Below, piece after piece: positions 30,547 to 41,097 of a stretch of DNA of 64,000 nt. The translations under genes and the position numbers were made by a program. The stretch comes from Prochlorococcus marinus bv. HNLC1 (GTDB taxonomy: Bacteria; Cyanobacteriota; Cyanobacteriia; PCC-6307; Cyanobiaceae). The notes below the pieces were generated by a model. That model had not been told where the DNA came from, ran no database searches, and saw nothing but the letters and a program-made list of their open reading frames with translations. Location of the stretch: contig GL947594.1 of assembly GCA_000218705.1 (NCBI GenBank), positions 518,358 through 582,357 on the forward strand, read 5' to 3'. The first letter of the stretch is position 1. Each line of letters begins with the position of its first letter.

Positions 30547-30633
30547 CGGAGAGAGAGGGATTCGAACCCTCGATAGAGTTGCCCCTATACAGCATTTCCA
30601 GTGCTGCGCCTTCAACCACTCGGCCACCTCTCC
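30547..30633 (-). tRNA. tRNA-Ser(GGA)
   Basis: The minus strand folds as an 87-base class II tRNA. The acceptor stem is GGAGAGG with TCTCTCC (one G-U pair), discriminator G. The anticodon stem is CAGCA/TGCTG around loop CTGGAAA, giving anticodon GGA. A long variable arm (TATAGGGGCAACTCTA) and a T arm GAGGG-TTCGAAT-CCCTC follow. The 3' CCA is not encoded. It reads Ser codons UCC/UCU. It stands alone between dnaK and the ferredoxin gene; the 237 bases on its 3' side hold nothing else that I can recognise. Confidence 0.96.
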
Positions 30634-30682
30634 AATAAAGTTTATTTTAACCTTTTAGCATCCCTTATTTGAGGAAAGATAC

Positions 30683-31057
30683 TTGAAAAAGAAGTTTAAA
30701 GTCACTATAAGGAATAAAGTAACTGGAAAAGTTTATCAAGAAGATGTTAGTAGTGATGAATATATTTTAAAGGAATTTGAGAAAAAGGGTTTAAGACTTC
30801 CATTCTCATGTAGGAATGGATGTTGCACTGAATGTGCTGTAAAAATCATTTCGGGTAAACTTGAACAAAGACATGCAATGGGAGTCTCGCAAGCTTTAAA
30901 GGACGAAGGATATGCTTTGCTCTGCGTGGGTAAAGCCTTAGAGGATGTTGAAGTTGAAACGACATACTACGATGAGGTTTATGAATTGCAATTCGGGCAA
31001 TTCTTTGGACAAGGCAGTACAAGAGTAGCACCACCATGGGAATTTGAAGAAGATTAG
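30683..31057 (+). CDS. plant-type [2Fe-2S] ferredoxin
   Basis: The 124-aa protein carries the cluster cysteines Cys43, Cys48, Cys51 and Cys81 (CRNGCCTEC...LLC), the C-x4-C-x2-C-x29-C spacing of photosynthetic ferredoxins. An extra Cys47 sits within the loop. The C-terminal extension of about 35 residues beyond the fold (ending PPWEFEED) makes it longer than PetF, so it is probably a specialised ferredoxin and not the main photosynthetic one. The start is TTG at 30683 followed by KKKFKV. The gene ends within a few bases of the IMPase start. Confidence 0.88.
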   Translation: MKKKFKVTIRNKVTGKVYQEDVSSDEYILKEFEKKGLRLPFSCRNGCCTECAVKIISGKLEQRHAMGVSQALKDEGYALLCVGKALEDVEVETTYYDEVYELQFGQFFGQGSTRVAPPWEFEED

Positions 31058-31061
31058 AAAC

Positions 31062-31910
31062 ATGAATATAACTGATAAATTTAAAAATTTAAAAATCAAT
31101 ATAAATCTAGATAACCTTACAGAAATAGCCAAAAACGCAGCAACAATAGGTTCTGAAATAATTAGCTCAAACTATAACAAGATTCAAAGAATTTCATCTA
31201 AAGGTAGAGAAGGTGATCTTGTTACAAATGTTGATCTTGAGGTTGAGAGAAAAATTAAAGATTATCTATTAGATCAAACTCCAAAAATTACAATCCTTGC
31301 TGAGGAATCTGGCCAATCCAACAAATCATCTGATTTGATGTGGTGCATAGATCCATTGGATGGAACAACAAATTATTCCCATGGATATCCATTCTTTGGA
31401 ACCTCAATTGGACTTGTATATAAGGGTATACCAATTTTAGGTGCAATATCTGTCCCTTATTTAAATGAACTTTATTGGGGTTGTATAACCAAAGGTTCTT
31501 ATTGCAATAATGAGATAATTAAAGTTTCAAACCCAATTAATTTATCTGAAAGTTTATTAGTTACAGGTTTTGCTTATGACAGGTTTGAAACCGAAAATAA
31601 TAATTATGCAGAGTTTTGCTGGCTTACTCATAAAACAAGAGGTGTAAGAAGGGGTGGAGCTGCGGCAGTAGATCTTGCATTTGTTGCTAGTGGGAAGGTT
31701 GATGGATTTTGGGAAAGAGGACTACAGATATGGGATATTGCTGCTGGTGCTATTATTGTTCATGAAGCAGGAGGAGTTATTTCTAATTATCCAAATGGAG
31801 AGCTAGATCTATATTCCGGGAGAATTTTAGCTTGTAGTCCTAAGATTAATATTGAACTAAAAGATCAGCTATCAAAAGTTACTCCTTTTAAAAATAATTT
31901 GTATACCTAA
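31062..31910 (+). CDS. inositol monophosphatase family protein
   Basis: The protein (about 282 aa from ATG 31062; an in-frame TTG lies at 31044) is a Mg-dependent sugar or inositol phosphatase. Motif A is WCIDPLDGTTNYSHGYPFFG (near residue 85), motif B is LQIWDIAAGAIIVHEAGG (near 220), and EGDLVTNVDLEVER carries the upstream Asp. I prefer the ATG because the TTG lies inside the ferredoxin gene, but either is possible. The family also includes histidinol-phosphate phosphatases. Since hisZ follows by 11 bases, a role in histidine synthesis is a reasonable but unproven guess. Confidence 0.85.
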   Translation: MNITDKFKNLKININLDNLTEIAKNAATIGSEIISSNYNKIQRISSKGREGDLVTNVDLEVERKIKDYLLDQTPKITILAEESGQSNKSSDLMWCIDPLDGTTNYSHGYPFFGTSIGLVYKGIPILGAISVPYLNELYWGCITKGSYCNNEIIKVSNPINLSESLLVTGFAYDRFETENNNYAEFCWLTHKTRGVRRGGAAAVDLAFVASGKVDGFWERGLQIWDIAAGAIIVHEAGGVISNYPNGELDLYSGRILACSPKINIELKDQLSKVTPFKNNLYT

Positions 31911-31921
31911 ATCAATAAAAA

Positions 31922-33073
31922 ATGAACGATATCAAAGAATTTAATTTACTAGATGTAAGAAAGAATTCACAAATAGTTAATACATTAAATAAGGTTTATA
32001 AATTATGGGGTTATGAGAAAATTGCTCCTTCAATGATAAATAATATTGATATTTTAAAAACAAGTGGAGTCATTAATCAGGATGAATTAGTTACTTTGGT
32101 TAGTAATAAGTCATTATGTCTTAGACCTGAAATGACAACCTCAATAGTAAAACTAATATCAACAAGATTAATAAATAAAAAAAGACCAATAAGATTATGG
32201 AATAATGGAATAATATTTGAGAAAAAGGATGGAGTTAAAAATTCTCAAAGGTTTAATGAGAGGATACAAAGTGGAATTGAACTTATTGGATATGATACTG
32301 AATTTCCTGAAATAGAAGTTATTAATATTCTTTTTGATTCAATTGATAAACTAAAATTAAAAGAAAATTGTAATCTAATTTTTCTTGTAAGTAGTACTAC
32401 AATAATGGATTTAATTCTTAATAAATATAAAAATAATAATTACGAAGAAATTAAAAAAAGCATGATAAATTTAGATCAAGATAACTTAAATAAACTTAAT
32501 ATTTCACAGCAAGATAAAGATATTCTCAATGATCTTCTTTATACAAGAGGTGATCCAAATAATGTAATAGATAAATTATCAAATTTATATGGAAATAGTA
32601 AAGTATTAGATGATTTACGATATTTATTTAATACTATTCAACCAATTGCAAATAAATATCAAATTAGTATTCAATTAGATCCTACTTTTCAACCACATTT
32701 AAATTTATATGAAGGAATAGTTTTTCAAATGATAAGTGTAAGAAATGGAGAAAAATCTATTATTGCTAAAGGAGGGCGATATGATGAGTTAGTTAGATTC
32801 TTCAATCCAAAAGAAAATGTACCAAATGGTTTAGGATTTAGTATTTCTATAGATAATTTAAGAAAAGTTATTAAAGAGGAAAATAATATAAATGAAAAAA
32901 TATTATTACTTTATCAAAAAAAAGAAGATTTACCACTAGCAATCGAGGAACAAAAAAAATTACATAAAAAAGGTATTATTACTATTTTAGAGATGAATCC
33001 TTGTAATGATATTTCACTATCAAAGAACTTAATGAAGGAAAATAATTGCTCTGAAATTAAATGGATTAAATAA
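31922..33073 (+). CDS. hisZ: ATP phosphoribosyltransferase regulatory subunit
   Basis: The 383-aa product is a histidyl-tRNA-synthetase-like paralogue that serves as the regulatory subunit of short-form HisG, first enzyme of histidine synthesis. It shows the class II features SLCLRPEMTTSIVKLISTRL (motif 2-like, near residue 65) and GGRYDELVRFF near 283, with DPTFQPHLNLYEGIVFQMI before it. It lacks the anticodon-binding domain of HisS. The following 200 bases up to htpG contain no gene I can identify. Confidence 0.87.
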   Translation: MNDIKEFNLLDVRKNSQIVNTLNKVYKLWGYEKIAPSMINNIDILKTSGVINQDELVTLVSNKSLCLRPEMTTSIVKLISTRLINKKRPIRLWNNGIIFEKKDGVKNSQRFNERIQSGIELIGYDTEFPEIEVINILFDSIDKLKLKENCNLIFLVSSTTIMDLILNKYKNNNYEEIKKSMINLDQDNLNKLNISQQDKDILNDLLYTRGDPNNVIDKLSNLYGNSKVLDDLRYLFNTIQPIANKYQISIQLDPTFQPHLNLYEGIVFQMISVRNGEKSIIAKGGRYDELVRFFNPKENVPNGLGFSISIDNLRKVIKEENNINEKILLLYQKKEDLPLAIEEQKKLHKKGIITILEMNPCNDISLSKNLMKENNCSEIKWIK

Positions 33074-33274
33074 TATTAATAAATTTAGATATTTAAAGAT
33101 TATTAATACTTATTACATCAAATAATAACAAATAATTAATATTTTTTATATTTATAAATATTGATAATTAAATATATTTATTGTTATTTATGTTGTACGG
33201 ACAATACTCCTAACAAAACTTGAATAAGAGGTTTTAAAGAAATAAAATAAAATTGCTTTTCTATTCTCAAATAA

Positions 33275-35175
33275 ATGCAAAAAGGTAAGATTCGAATAAA
33301 TACTGAAAATATTTTTCCAATTATCAAAAAAGCTGTTTATTCAGATCACGAAATATTCTTAAGAGAACTTGTTAGCAATTCAGTTGATGCCATAAGTAAA
33401 AGGAGAATGGCCTCCTTTGCTGGAGATTGTGAGAATTGTGAATCACCACAGGTCAAAATAACTTTAGACAGAGAAAAAAATACTCTTACCATTTCAGATA
33501 ATGGAATTGGTATGAATGATGAGGAGATAAAAAAATATATAAATCAAGTTGCTTTTTCAAGTGCAGAAGAGTTTCTTAGAAAAATACAAAAAAGATAATG
33601 ATGAATTTATAGGTCACTTTGGCTTGGGTTTTTACTCTAGTTTTATGGTTTCTGAAAAGGTTGAAATCATTACCAAATCAGCCATAGGAGAAAGTAAAGC
33701 ATTTAAATGGTCATGCGACGGATCACCAAGTTTTACCTTAGAGGATAGTGAAAGGGACGAAATAGGAACTGATGTAATTTTACATTTATTAGATGAAGAG
33801 AAAGAATTTATTGAACCAGCTCGAATTAAATCTCTAATAAAAAAATATTGTGACTTTATGCCTATAGACGTTTTATTGGAAGGAGAATGCATTAACAAAA
33901 AAAATCCACCTTGGAGAAAGAATCCAAGTGAGCTTAAGGATGAAGATTATATTGAGCTATACAAATATTTATATCCTTACCAAGGAGAACCATTACTTTG
34001 GATTCATCTAAATACTGATTTTCCATATAATATTCAAGGTATTTTATATTTTCCAAAACTTTCTGGAAGGGCAGATTGGGAGAAGGGAGAAATAAAGTTG
34101 TATTGTAATCAAGTTTTCGTAAGCGATTCGATTAAAGAAATTGTTCCTAGATACTTATTACCTTTAAGAGGTGTAATTGACTCAACTGATATCCCTTTAA
34201 ATGTTAGTAGAAGTGCACTTCAAACAGATAGAAAAGTAAGATCAATTTCTTCCTTTATTTCAAAAAAGATTGCTAATAAATTGAAAGATTTATTGAAAAA
34301 TAATCCTGAATTTTATGCAGAAATTTGGGATTCAATTTCTGCATTTGTAAAAATTGGTGTAATGGAAGATGAAAAGTTTTCTGAACTTGCTCAAAACAGC
34401 ATAATTTTTGAGACAAAATTAGGTTCAGATTTAGAGAAAGAAAAAGAAATAGAAAACAAATTTCTAATAAAGTTTAATGATAAATTTTTTACAACATTAG
34501 AAAATTATTCCAATAGAAATAAAAAAATGATGATAACAAAATTATTTATTGCACAGATGAAATTTCTCAATCGAATGCTTTAAATTTATGGCTATCTAAC
34601 AATAGAGAGGTTATTAAAGCTGACCCTTTAATAGATGCACAATTTATTCCTTGGTTAGAGAGTCAAAATGAGAAATATAAATTTCAAAGAGTTGATTCAG
34701 AAATAAACGATGATTTAGAGAAAGATTCACCTGAAATTGTTGACAAAGACGGAAAATCCAATACTGACAACATAAAAGAGATTATTACGAAAGCACTAAA
34801 TAATGAAAAGGTTACAGTAAAGGTTCAATCCCTTAAGAATAATAATGCTCCTCCCGCATTAATTTTACTCCCAGAACAAATGAGAAGAATCAATGATATG
34901 GGAGCATATATGGAACAAAAGATTCCTGGTTTGCCTGAATATCATGTCCTTTTAGTCAATAAAGATCATCCTTTAATCAATGGCTTAATTAAATTTACAG
35001 ATAAAAAAATAATCTTAAATGAAAAAGTTCTGATGAAAGTTCCCTAACAGGGAGGATAGCAAATCATATTTATGCGATGGCAAAGCTAACTGTAGGAGGA
35101 TTAGATCAAAAGCAAATCGTAGATTTACAACTAAATAATGCTGAATTATTAACAGAGTTATTAAATTCAAATTAA
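33275..35175 (+). CDS. htpG: Hsp90 chaperone HtpG (three frameshifts)
   Basis: HtpG is the bacterial Hsp90. The GHKL ATPase is seen in EIFLRELVSNSVDAISKRR (near residue 22) and ISDNGIGMNDEEIKKYI (near 78), then HFGLGFYSSFMVSEKVEI. The middle domain has LPLRGVIDSTDIPLNVSRS. The frame is broken three times: an extra base near 33572-33578, a missing A in the run 34538-34541, and a missing T at 35028-35029. Repair joins EEFLEKYKKD, MITKIIYCTDEISQS and SDESSLTGRIANHIYAMA, giving about 633 aa, a normal length. The last part (to 35175) is too broken to appear as one long frame. Confidence 0.93.
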
Positions 35176-35216
35176 AACTCAATATGATAAAATTTAATTA
35201 ATTATTTAGTAGAAAT

Positions 35217-35453
35217 ATGTCTAGAGTTTGCGAACTTACTGGTGCAAAAGCTAATAATGGTATGGCTGTAAGTCATTCACATATCAGGACAAAGAAATTA
35301 CAACAAGTAAATTTACAAAAAAGAAGATTATGGTGGCAAGAAGGAAATAAATGGGTAACTTTGAGAATCAGTACAAAGGCACTTAAATCCATTCAAAAAG
35401 TTGGATTAAATAAATTCGCTAAATCCCAAGGTGTGGATCTAAGCAAATTTTAA
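35217..35453 (+). CDS. rpmB: 50S ribosomal protein L28
   Basis: The 78-aa protein begins [21 protein letters not shown] and continues [19 protein letters not shown], the L28 signature, with a C-terminal [20 protein letters not shown] block. It is strongly basic and of the expected size for cyanobacteria. It follows htpG by 41 bases and precedes the peroxiredoxin gene by 6. Confidence 0.96.
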   Translation: MSRVCELTGAKANNGMAVSHSHIRTKKLQQVNLQKRRLWWQEGNKWVTLRISTKALKSIQKVGLNKFAKSQGVDLSKF

Positions 35454-35459
35454 ATATAC

Positions 35460-35993
35460 ATGAGAAAGTTTTTTTTAAGTTTAATATTACTTTTCTCAAT
35501 TTTTATTTATCATCCAAAATCGTACGCATTTGATTTTGCTCCAGAGATTGGAGATTTAGCTCCAGATTTTTCTCTAAATGGTGTTAATAATAAATTTAAA
35601 AATAAAACTAAATGGGATTTAATAGACTTTAAAGATAAATGGCTTATATTATATTTTTATCCTAAAGATTTCACAACTGGTTGTACGATTGAAGCAAAAG
35701 GCTTTACTGATCTTAAGAATAAATTTTCTAAATATAATGCCGAGATTGTTGGTATAAGTGCTGATAATGAAGAATCTCATGATAGTTTTTGTAATTCAAA
35801 AGCTATAAATTACACTTTATTATCTGATTCGAATGGAATAGTAAGTGAAAAATACGGCTCTTGGATACCACCTTATTCAGATAGGAATACTTTTTTAATT
35901 TCACCAGAAGGAAGAATTATCTATAGATGGATAAGTGTTACTCCTATTAATCATGCCAAAGAAGTACTTAAAGTTTTAGAAAAGAATTTATAA
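35460..35993 (+). CDS. secreted PrxQ/BCP-type peroxiredoxin
   Basis: The 177-aa protein starts with an N-terminal signal peptide (residues 2-23, MRKFFLSLILLFSIFIY then YAF), so it probably acts in the thylakoid lumen or periplasm. The thioredoxin-fold domain has LAPDFSLNG and the peroxidatic cysteine in YPKDFTTGCTIEAKGF (Cys75). A second cysteine at Cys111 (SFCNSKAINY) could resolve it; the +5 cysteine of classical PrxQ is absent. It would reduce hydrogen or lipid peroxides with a thiol donor. It is closely followed by two small membrane-protein genes. Confidence 0.88.
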   Translation: MRKFFLSLILLFSIFIYHPKSYAFDFAPEIGDLAPDFSLNGVNNKFKNKTKWDLIDFKDKWLILYFYPKDFTTGCTIEAKGFTDLKNKFSKYNAEIVGISADNEESHDSFCNSKAINYTLLSDSNGIVSEKYGSWIPPYSDRNTFLISPEGRIIYRWISVTPINHAKEVLKVLEKNL

Positions 35994-35996
35994 ATT

Positions 35997-36299
35997 TTGC
36001 ACGAATTATCTTTTACTACTTGGGTTATTCATATATCAAGTGTCCTAGAATGGATAGTTGCAATATTTGTTGTTAATAAAATTAGTTCCTACAAAAATTA
36101 TACTTATTTTTTTTGGCTTGGATTAGCAATGATTCCTAATCTAATAGGAGCAATGTGCGCTATAACTTGGCATATATATGATAATCCGATGCAATTATAT
36201 GGTTTAGTTTCATTACAAGGGATTTTTACCACCATAGGAAATTCAACATTAGCAGCTGCTTCGTTTTATTTATATAAAAATTCAAGTTATTATGAGTAA
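35997..36299 (+). CDS. DUF2499 membrane protein
   Basis: The 100-aa product starts with TTG at 35997 and reads HELSFTTWVIHISSVLEWIVA, matching DUF2499 of cyanobacteria and plastids. Three hydrophobic segments are visible (about 8-27, 37-58 and 68-92). Function unknown. Its stop overlaps the start of the following DUF3593 gene by 8 bases. The two families are commonly found together, so they are likely to act as a pair in the membrane. Confidence 0.85.
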   Translation: MHELSFTTWVIHISSVLEWIVAIFVVNKISSYKNYTYFFWLGLAMIPNLIGAMCAITWHIYDNPMQLYGLVSLQGIFTTIGNSTLAAASFYLYKNSSYYE

Positions 36300-36627
36300 A
36301 TATTTAAAAGAAATATTTGATAAATTATCAGTAATAGATAATAACTATATATTTATAATCTCGATAATCCCTTACTCAATTTTTCTATTTTATCTTTATA
36401 AAAATCCTAATATAAGTAAAACAATAAAAATAGGCTTTACATTAACATTACTATTTGTCTTTATAACAATTATATTTTCAGTAATTTCCTTAACTGTATA
36501 TAATAAATCGCTTGTTGAAATTGATTCATTCCATGGCTTTGCAGAAGCGTTTTTAACAATAACCGATTTTATAATATTGTTAGGTTTTATAAATCTCCTT
36601 AAAAAAATTGAAGTAAAAAACTCTTAA
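36292..36627 (+). CDS. DUF3593 membrane protein
   Basis: The 111-aa protein has three predicted membrane spans (about residues 20-37, 46-66 and 85-105) and the DUF3593 pattern SIIPYSIFLFYLYKN and VDSFHGFAEAFLTITDFIIL (here EIDSFHGFAEAFLT). It overlaps the DUF2499 gene by 8 bases and lies just upstream of psaK. Its function is unknown, but the association with photosynthetic organisms and the two neighbours suggests a thylakoid or plasma membrane role. Confidence 0.83.
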   Translation: MSKYLKEIFDKLSVIDNNYIFIISIIPYSIFLFYLYKNPNISKTIKIGFTLTLLFVFITIIFSVISLTVYNKSLVEIDSFHGFAEAFLTITDFIILLGFINLLKKIEVKNS

Positions 36628-36692
36628 GAAATATACAAATTCTTCGTAAATAAACACAAAATGATGCAGAATAGTGTTACTAAAAAATTATC

Positions 36693-36956
36693 ATGATTAA
36701 TACTTTATTTGCAGCTGCATCTGCGCCAGCAACATTTGAATGGTCACCAAAATGTGCTCTTGTAATGATTACTTGCAATATACTTGCCTATGCAATTGCA
36801 AGAGCAACAATTAGAAAACCAAATGAAGGTTTTGCTATGCCAAATGCAAGATTTTTTGGAGGGTTAAGTCATGGTGCATTTGTTGGAGCTAATTGCTTAG
36901 GACATCTTTTAGGAATAGGTTCAATTTTAGGGTTAGCAGCTAGAGGCGTTCTGTAA
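36693..36956 (+). CDS. psaK: photosystem I subunit PsaK
   Basis: The 87-aa protein is PsaK (subunit X), a peripheral two-span subunit that binds chlorophyll at the edge of photosystem I. Two hydrophobic segments (about 20-38 and 60-85) flank a basic loop RATIRKPNEGFAMPNARFFGG, with the late SHGAFVGANCLGHLLGIGSIL segment typical of the family. The N-terminus TLFAAASAPATFEWSPKCAL matches the known processed start. The 65-base gap upstream gives room for its own promoter. Confidence 0.93.
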   Translation: MINTLFAAASAPATFEWSPKCALVMITCNILAYAIARATIRKPNEGFAMPNARFFGGLSHGAFVGANCLGHLLGIGSILGLAARGVL

Positions 36957-36995
36957 TTGTTTTTTAAGAATTTTAATATTAACTCTTAAATTTAT

Positions 36996-38861
36996 TTAAT
37001 ATTTTTTCTGACATTTGTTCAGTGTTAAACCTAAAGTTTTTTTGCTTTGATCAGGAGAGGCATGGTCTACTAAAACGTCTGGTATACCCAATCTTAAAAC
37101 AGGTATATGAATATCATTATCATTTAATAATTCTACAATAGCTGAACCAAAGCCACCAATAATAGTACCTTCTTCCATAGTTACAACTTTCTTTATTTTT
37201 TGTGCCAAAGGCAAAATCAGATCACTATCTAATGGCCTCACAAATCTGGCATTTATAACACATGGGTTTATATCATTTTCTTTTAGTAATGTAGATGTCT
37301 CAACTGCTGCAGCAACCATAGAGCCATAAGCAATAATTAAAATATCATCTCCCTCATTAATAATTTCACCTTTACCAATTTCAATGGGCTCCCAACCTTC
37401 ATCCATAGTAGCTACTCCTAATCCTGATCCACGAGGTATTCTTAATGCTGTTGGACCTTTATGATTAATAGATGTAATTAGCATCCTTTGAAGTTCTGCT
37501 TCATCTTTTGGAGCCATCAAAACAAAATTTGGTATAGACCTCATATAACTAATATCATATTGACCTTGATGTGTAGGGCCATCAGCTCCAACTATGCCAG
37601 CTCTATCTAAAACAAAAGAAACAGGTAATTTTTGAATACCTACATCATGAATAAGTTGATCAAAAGCTCTTTGAAGAAAAGTACTATAAATAGCTACTAC
37701 AGGTTTTAAGCCATCACAGGACATACCAGCGGCAAGAGTAACAGCATGTTGTTCCGCAATACCTACATCAATATATTGTCTGGAATATTTTTCTGTAAGA
37801 TATCAAGACCAGTACCAGTAGCCATGGCTGCAGTTATTCCAATAACTTTACTATCCTGTTCACATATTTTTAATAATGTTTGACCAAAAATTTTACTATA
37901 ACTACTAGGTTTAGGTTTACTAGATGGAATAGATTTACCTGTTGTTAGATCAAAAGAAGATTGGGCATGATATCCTACCTGATCAGCTTCAGCGTAAGTA
38001 TATCCTTTACCTTTAGTAGTGACTACATGAACTAAAACCGGTTTTTTTAATCTATGAGCCGCATTGAAAGTGTTTATTAGATTTGAGATATCATGTCCAT
38101 CAATTGGCCCCATATATGTGAATCCTAATTCTTCAAATACAGCACCTACTTTTGGTACTGCCAATCTTCTAACACTACCTTGAATAGTTTTAAGTTCTTC
38201 TGGAATATCTTTTCCAATAATTGGTATATTTTTAACACTTTCTTGAACGCTATTCGATAAGAATTGAAGAGGGGGACTTAACCTTACCTTATTTAAATAG
38301 GTTGACAAAGCACCTACTGGAGGTGAGATTGACATATCATTATCATTAAGGACAACTAAAAATGGAGTATTAGGGAGAGTTCCTGCATGATTGATAGCTT
38401 CTAAAGCCATTCCGCCAGTAAGAGCACCATCCCCAATAACTGCTACACATTTATGATCACTTCCATTTTTATCTCTAGCTAGTGCCATCCCCAAGGCAGC
38501 AGAGATAGATGTACTAGCATGACCTGCTCCAAAATGATCAAATACGCTTTCGCTTCTTTTTAAGATAGCCTGCAATTCCTTTTTCTTGTCTTAATGAATC
38601 AAAATCATTGAAACGTCCTGTTATTAATTTATGAGGGTATGCTTGATGGCCAACATCCCAAACAACCTTATCAATATCAAGATCTAGTGTTTGATATAAA
38701 GCTAATGTTAATTCAACGACTCCTAATCCTGGTCCAAGATGTCCACCACTTGTAGAAACGACTTGCAAGTGTCTTTCTCTTATTTGACAAGCAATTTCTT
38801 CAAGTTGTGATACTGTTAAGCCATGAAGCTGATTAGGGTGACTTAACTCACTTAAAAGCAT
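36996..38861 (-). CDS. dxs: 1-deoxy-D-xylulose-5-phosphate synthase (two frameshifts)
   Basis: DXS joins pyruvate and glyceraldehyde 3-phosphate in the first step of the MEP isoprenoid pathway. It shows the substrate His of [37 protein letters not shown], the thiamine diphosphate motif [18 protein letters not shown], and the C-terminal transketolase half ([23 protein letters not shown]). The frame breaks at 38557-38561 (one extra base in the coding A run after CTT) and at 37776-37777 (one missing). Repair restores [15 protein letters not shown] and [22 protein letters not shown]. The repaired protein is about 621 aa. Divergent from ilvA. Confidence 0.93.
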
Positions 38862-38975
38862 TATTTAAAATAGTCTATATATAATTTAAAACGCGAAGGG
38901 CCAATTTGAGTGTTTTTTATAAAATAGATTATGTAATGTTTTATTAGATGAATATTTAATGCTAAAAATAATTAT

Positions 38976-40515
38976 ATGAAAGAAAATTTACAAAAAATTC
39001 TCCAAGCTAGAGTCTATGAGGTAGCGAAAGAAACTCCTCTAGAAAAAGCAAATATTTTAAGTAAAAGTTTAATAACAATATTTTCCTAAAAAGAGAGGAT
39101 TTACAAGATGTTTTCTCATTTAAGATAAGAGGTGCATTTAATAAGATGAGAAATCTTAGTAGAGATAAATTAAAAAAAGGTGTAATCACCTCAAGTGCTG
39201 GAAATCATGCTCAAGGAGTAGCACTTAGTGCAATTAAATTAAAATCCAAAGCAACTATCTTAATGCCAATAACAACACCTTTAGTAAAAATTAAAGCCGT
39301 TAAAGAACTTCAAGCCGAGGTAATATTATTTGGAGAAAATTACGATGAATCATACTTAGAAGCTCTACGCCTTAGCAAAGAGAGAGATCTTACGTTTATT
39401 CATCCTTTTGATGATATAGAAGTTATTGCTGGTCAAGGTACAATCGCAGTTGAAATAATTAGTCAGCTAGGAAATCCTCCTGATTGTATTTATGTAGCTG
39501 TAGGTGGAGGTGGATTAATAGCTGGAATATTAACTTACATAAAAAATTTATGGCCTAAAACAAAAATTATCGGAGTAGAGCCAGAAGATGCTGATGCTAT
39601 GTCAAAATCCTTGAAGGAAAATAAAATAATTGAACTAGAAAATGTAGGTTTATTTGCTGATGGAGTAGCTGTAAAAAAAGTTGGTAAGTTAACATTTGAA
39701 ATAACAAAAAAATATGTTGATAAAATAATTACGGTTAATAACGATGAAATCTGTGCCGCAATCAAAGATGTGTTTGAAGAGACGAGATCAATACTAGAAC
39801 CAGCTGGAGCACTATCAATTGCAGGAATGAAAAAAGACATAATTGAAGAAAAATATATGGAACTTAATCTTGTTGCAATAGCATGTGGGGCAAATATGAA
39901 CTTTGAAAGGCTTAGATTCGTTGCGGAAAGAGCGGAATTAGGAGAATATAAAGAGGCAATGCTTGCTGTAGAGATCCCAGAGAAAGCAGGAAGTTTAATA
40001 GATCTATGTAAATTACTTAAAGAAAGAAATTTAACTGAATTTAGTTATAGAATGTCTAATTCTCAAAATGCACAAATTTTCATAGGATTGCAAGTTAATG
40101 GATTAGAAGATAAAAATTGTTAATTGAAGAATTCAATAAATCAAAATATAAATATATAGATATTAGTAATGATGAATTATCCAAAAATCATTTAAGACAT
40201 ATGGTAGGAGGAAGATTACCTTCAGGATTTACAAATTCAAACAACAATAATTTAATTGAAATATTGTATAGATTTGAATTTCCAGAAAGGCCTGGAGCCT
40301 TAATGAAATTTTTAAAAAGTATGAAACCAGATTGGAGTATAAGTGTTTTTCACTATAGAAATCATGGTGCTGACGTTGGCCGAATTGTAATTGGAGTATT
40401 AATAAATCAAAACTATATTGAAGACTGGTATAAATTTGTTAATGATTTAGGATATAAATACTGGGATGAATCTAATAACAAAACATATAAATTATTTTTA
40501 GGTGCATCAAATTAG
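38976..40515 (+). CDS. ilvA: threonine ammonia-lyase, biosynthetic (two frameshifts)
   Basis: IlvA deaminates threonine to 2-oxobutanoate for isoleucine. The start is ATG at 38976 (MKENLQKILQARVYEVAKET). The PLP lysine is in DVFSFKIRGAFNKM (near residue 56), the PLP phosphate loop is VAVGGGGLIAGIL, and two regulatory ACT-like domains form the C-terminus. The frame breaks at AA 39071-39072 and at the A5 run 40112-40116; each needs one added A (giving SLNNNIFLKREDLQD and DKKLLIEEF). The repaired length of about 513 aa is normal for the two-ACT biosynthetic type. The first 33 residues appear only if one reads through the first break. Confidence 0.93.
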
Positions 40516-40595
40516 ATAAGACGTTATCTTAGTTTAGATTTTAAAATAATTATCGATCAAATAATTCCTAATAAGAATAATGAAAATGTCATAAA

Positions 40596-41079
40596 TTGGT
40601 GACAAAAATTGAAGCTGTTTTGTATTTAAAAGGTAAACCAGTCTCAAAAAAAACTTTATCTGAACTTACAAACTCGGATATAAATTCTGTAAGTGATGCA
40701 ATTAAGCAACTTTCTGATAAGTATTCTCATTCTTCTTCAGCTTTAGAAATTATTAGTAATAATTCCTTAATTTCATTAGAACTTAAACATTCTTTAAATG
40801 AATATGTAGAGGATTTATTACCTGCAGAATTAAAAACAGCAGTACTAAGAACTTTAGCTGTTATTGCGATTAAGAAAAAATTACTACAATCTGATTTAAT
40901 TATTCTTAGAGGTTCAAGTGCTTATGATCATATTAAAGAACTTATAGAAAAAAAATTTATTAATCAAAAGAAAGCAAAAGGATGGAAGGTCCTATTGGTT
41001 ATCATTATCAGATAAGTTTTTTCAAACATTTGCTGTAAGTAATGAATTTCTCTCAAAAATAGGCGAGTCAAAAAAGTAA
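40596..41079 (+). CDS. scpB: segregation and condensation protein B (one frameshift)
   Basis: ScpB is the winged-helix partner of ScpA in the SMC chromosome-compaction complex. The product starts at TTG 40596 or GTG 40599 (VTKIEAVLYLKGKPVSKKTL) and shows the repeated winged-helix pattern, with IAIKKKLLQSDLIILRGSSAYDHIKELIEKKFI in the second half. One extra A in the run 40976-40979 breaks the frame. Removing it continues into KDGRSYWLSLSDKFFQTFAV and a stop at 41077-41079, about 160 aa. That is typical of the short cyanobacterial form. No scpA is in the window. Confidence 0.87.
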
Positions 41080-41097
41080 ATGTTAATATAAGTAATA

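Noticed and set aside
30541..30640. A possible ORF on the plus strand across the tRNA region ([13 protein letters not shown] peptide)
   Set aside because: It is the known false peptide produced by the antisense strand of a tRNA-Ser gene; the clover leaf explains the sequence.
33074..33274. Heat-shock CIRCE operator upstream of htpG
   Set aside because: No TTAGCACTC-N9-GAGTGCTAA or near match is present.
36957..36995. Terminator between psaK and dxs (TTAAGA / TCTTAA arms)
   Set aside because: Stem of only six A/T-rich pairs with a long loop; not distinguishable from background.
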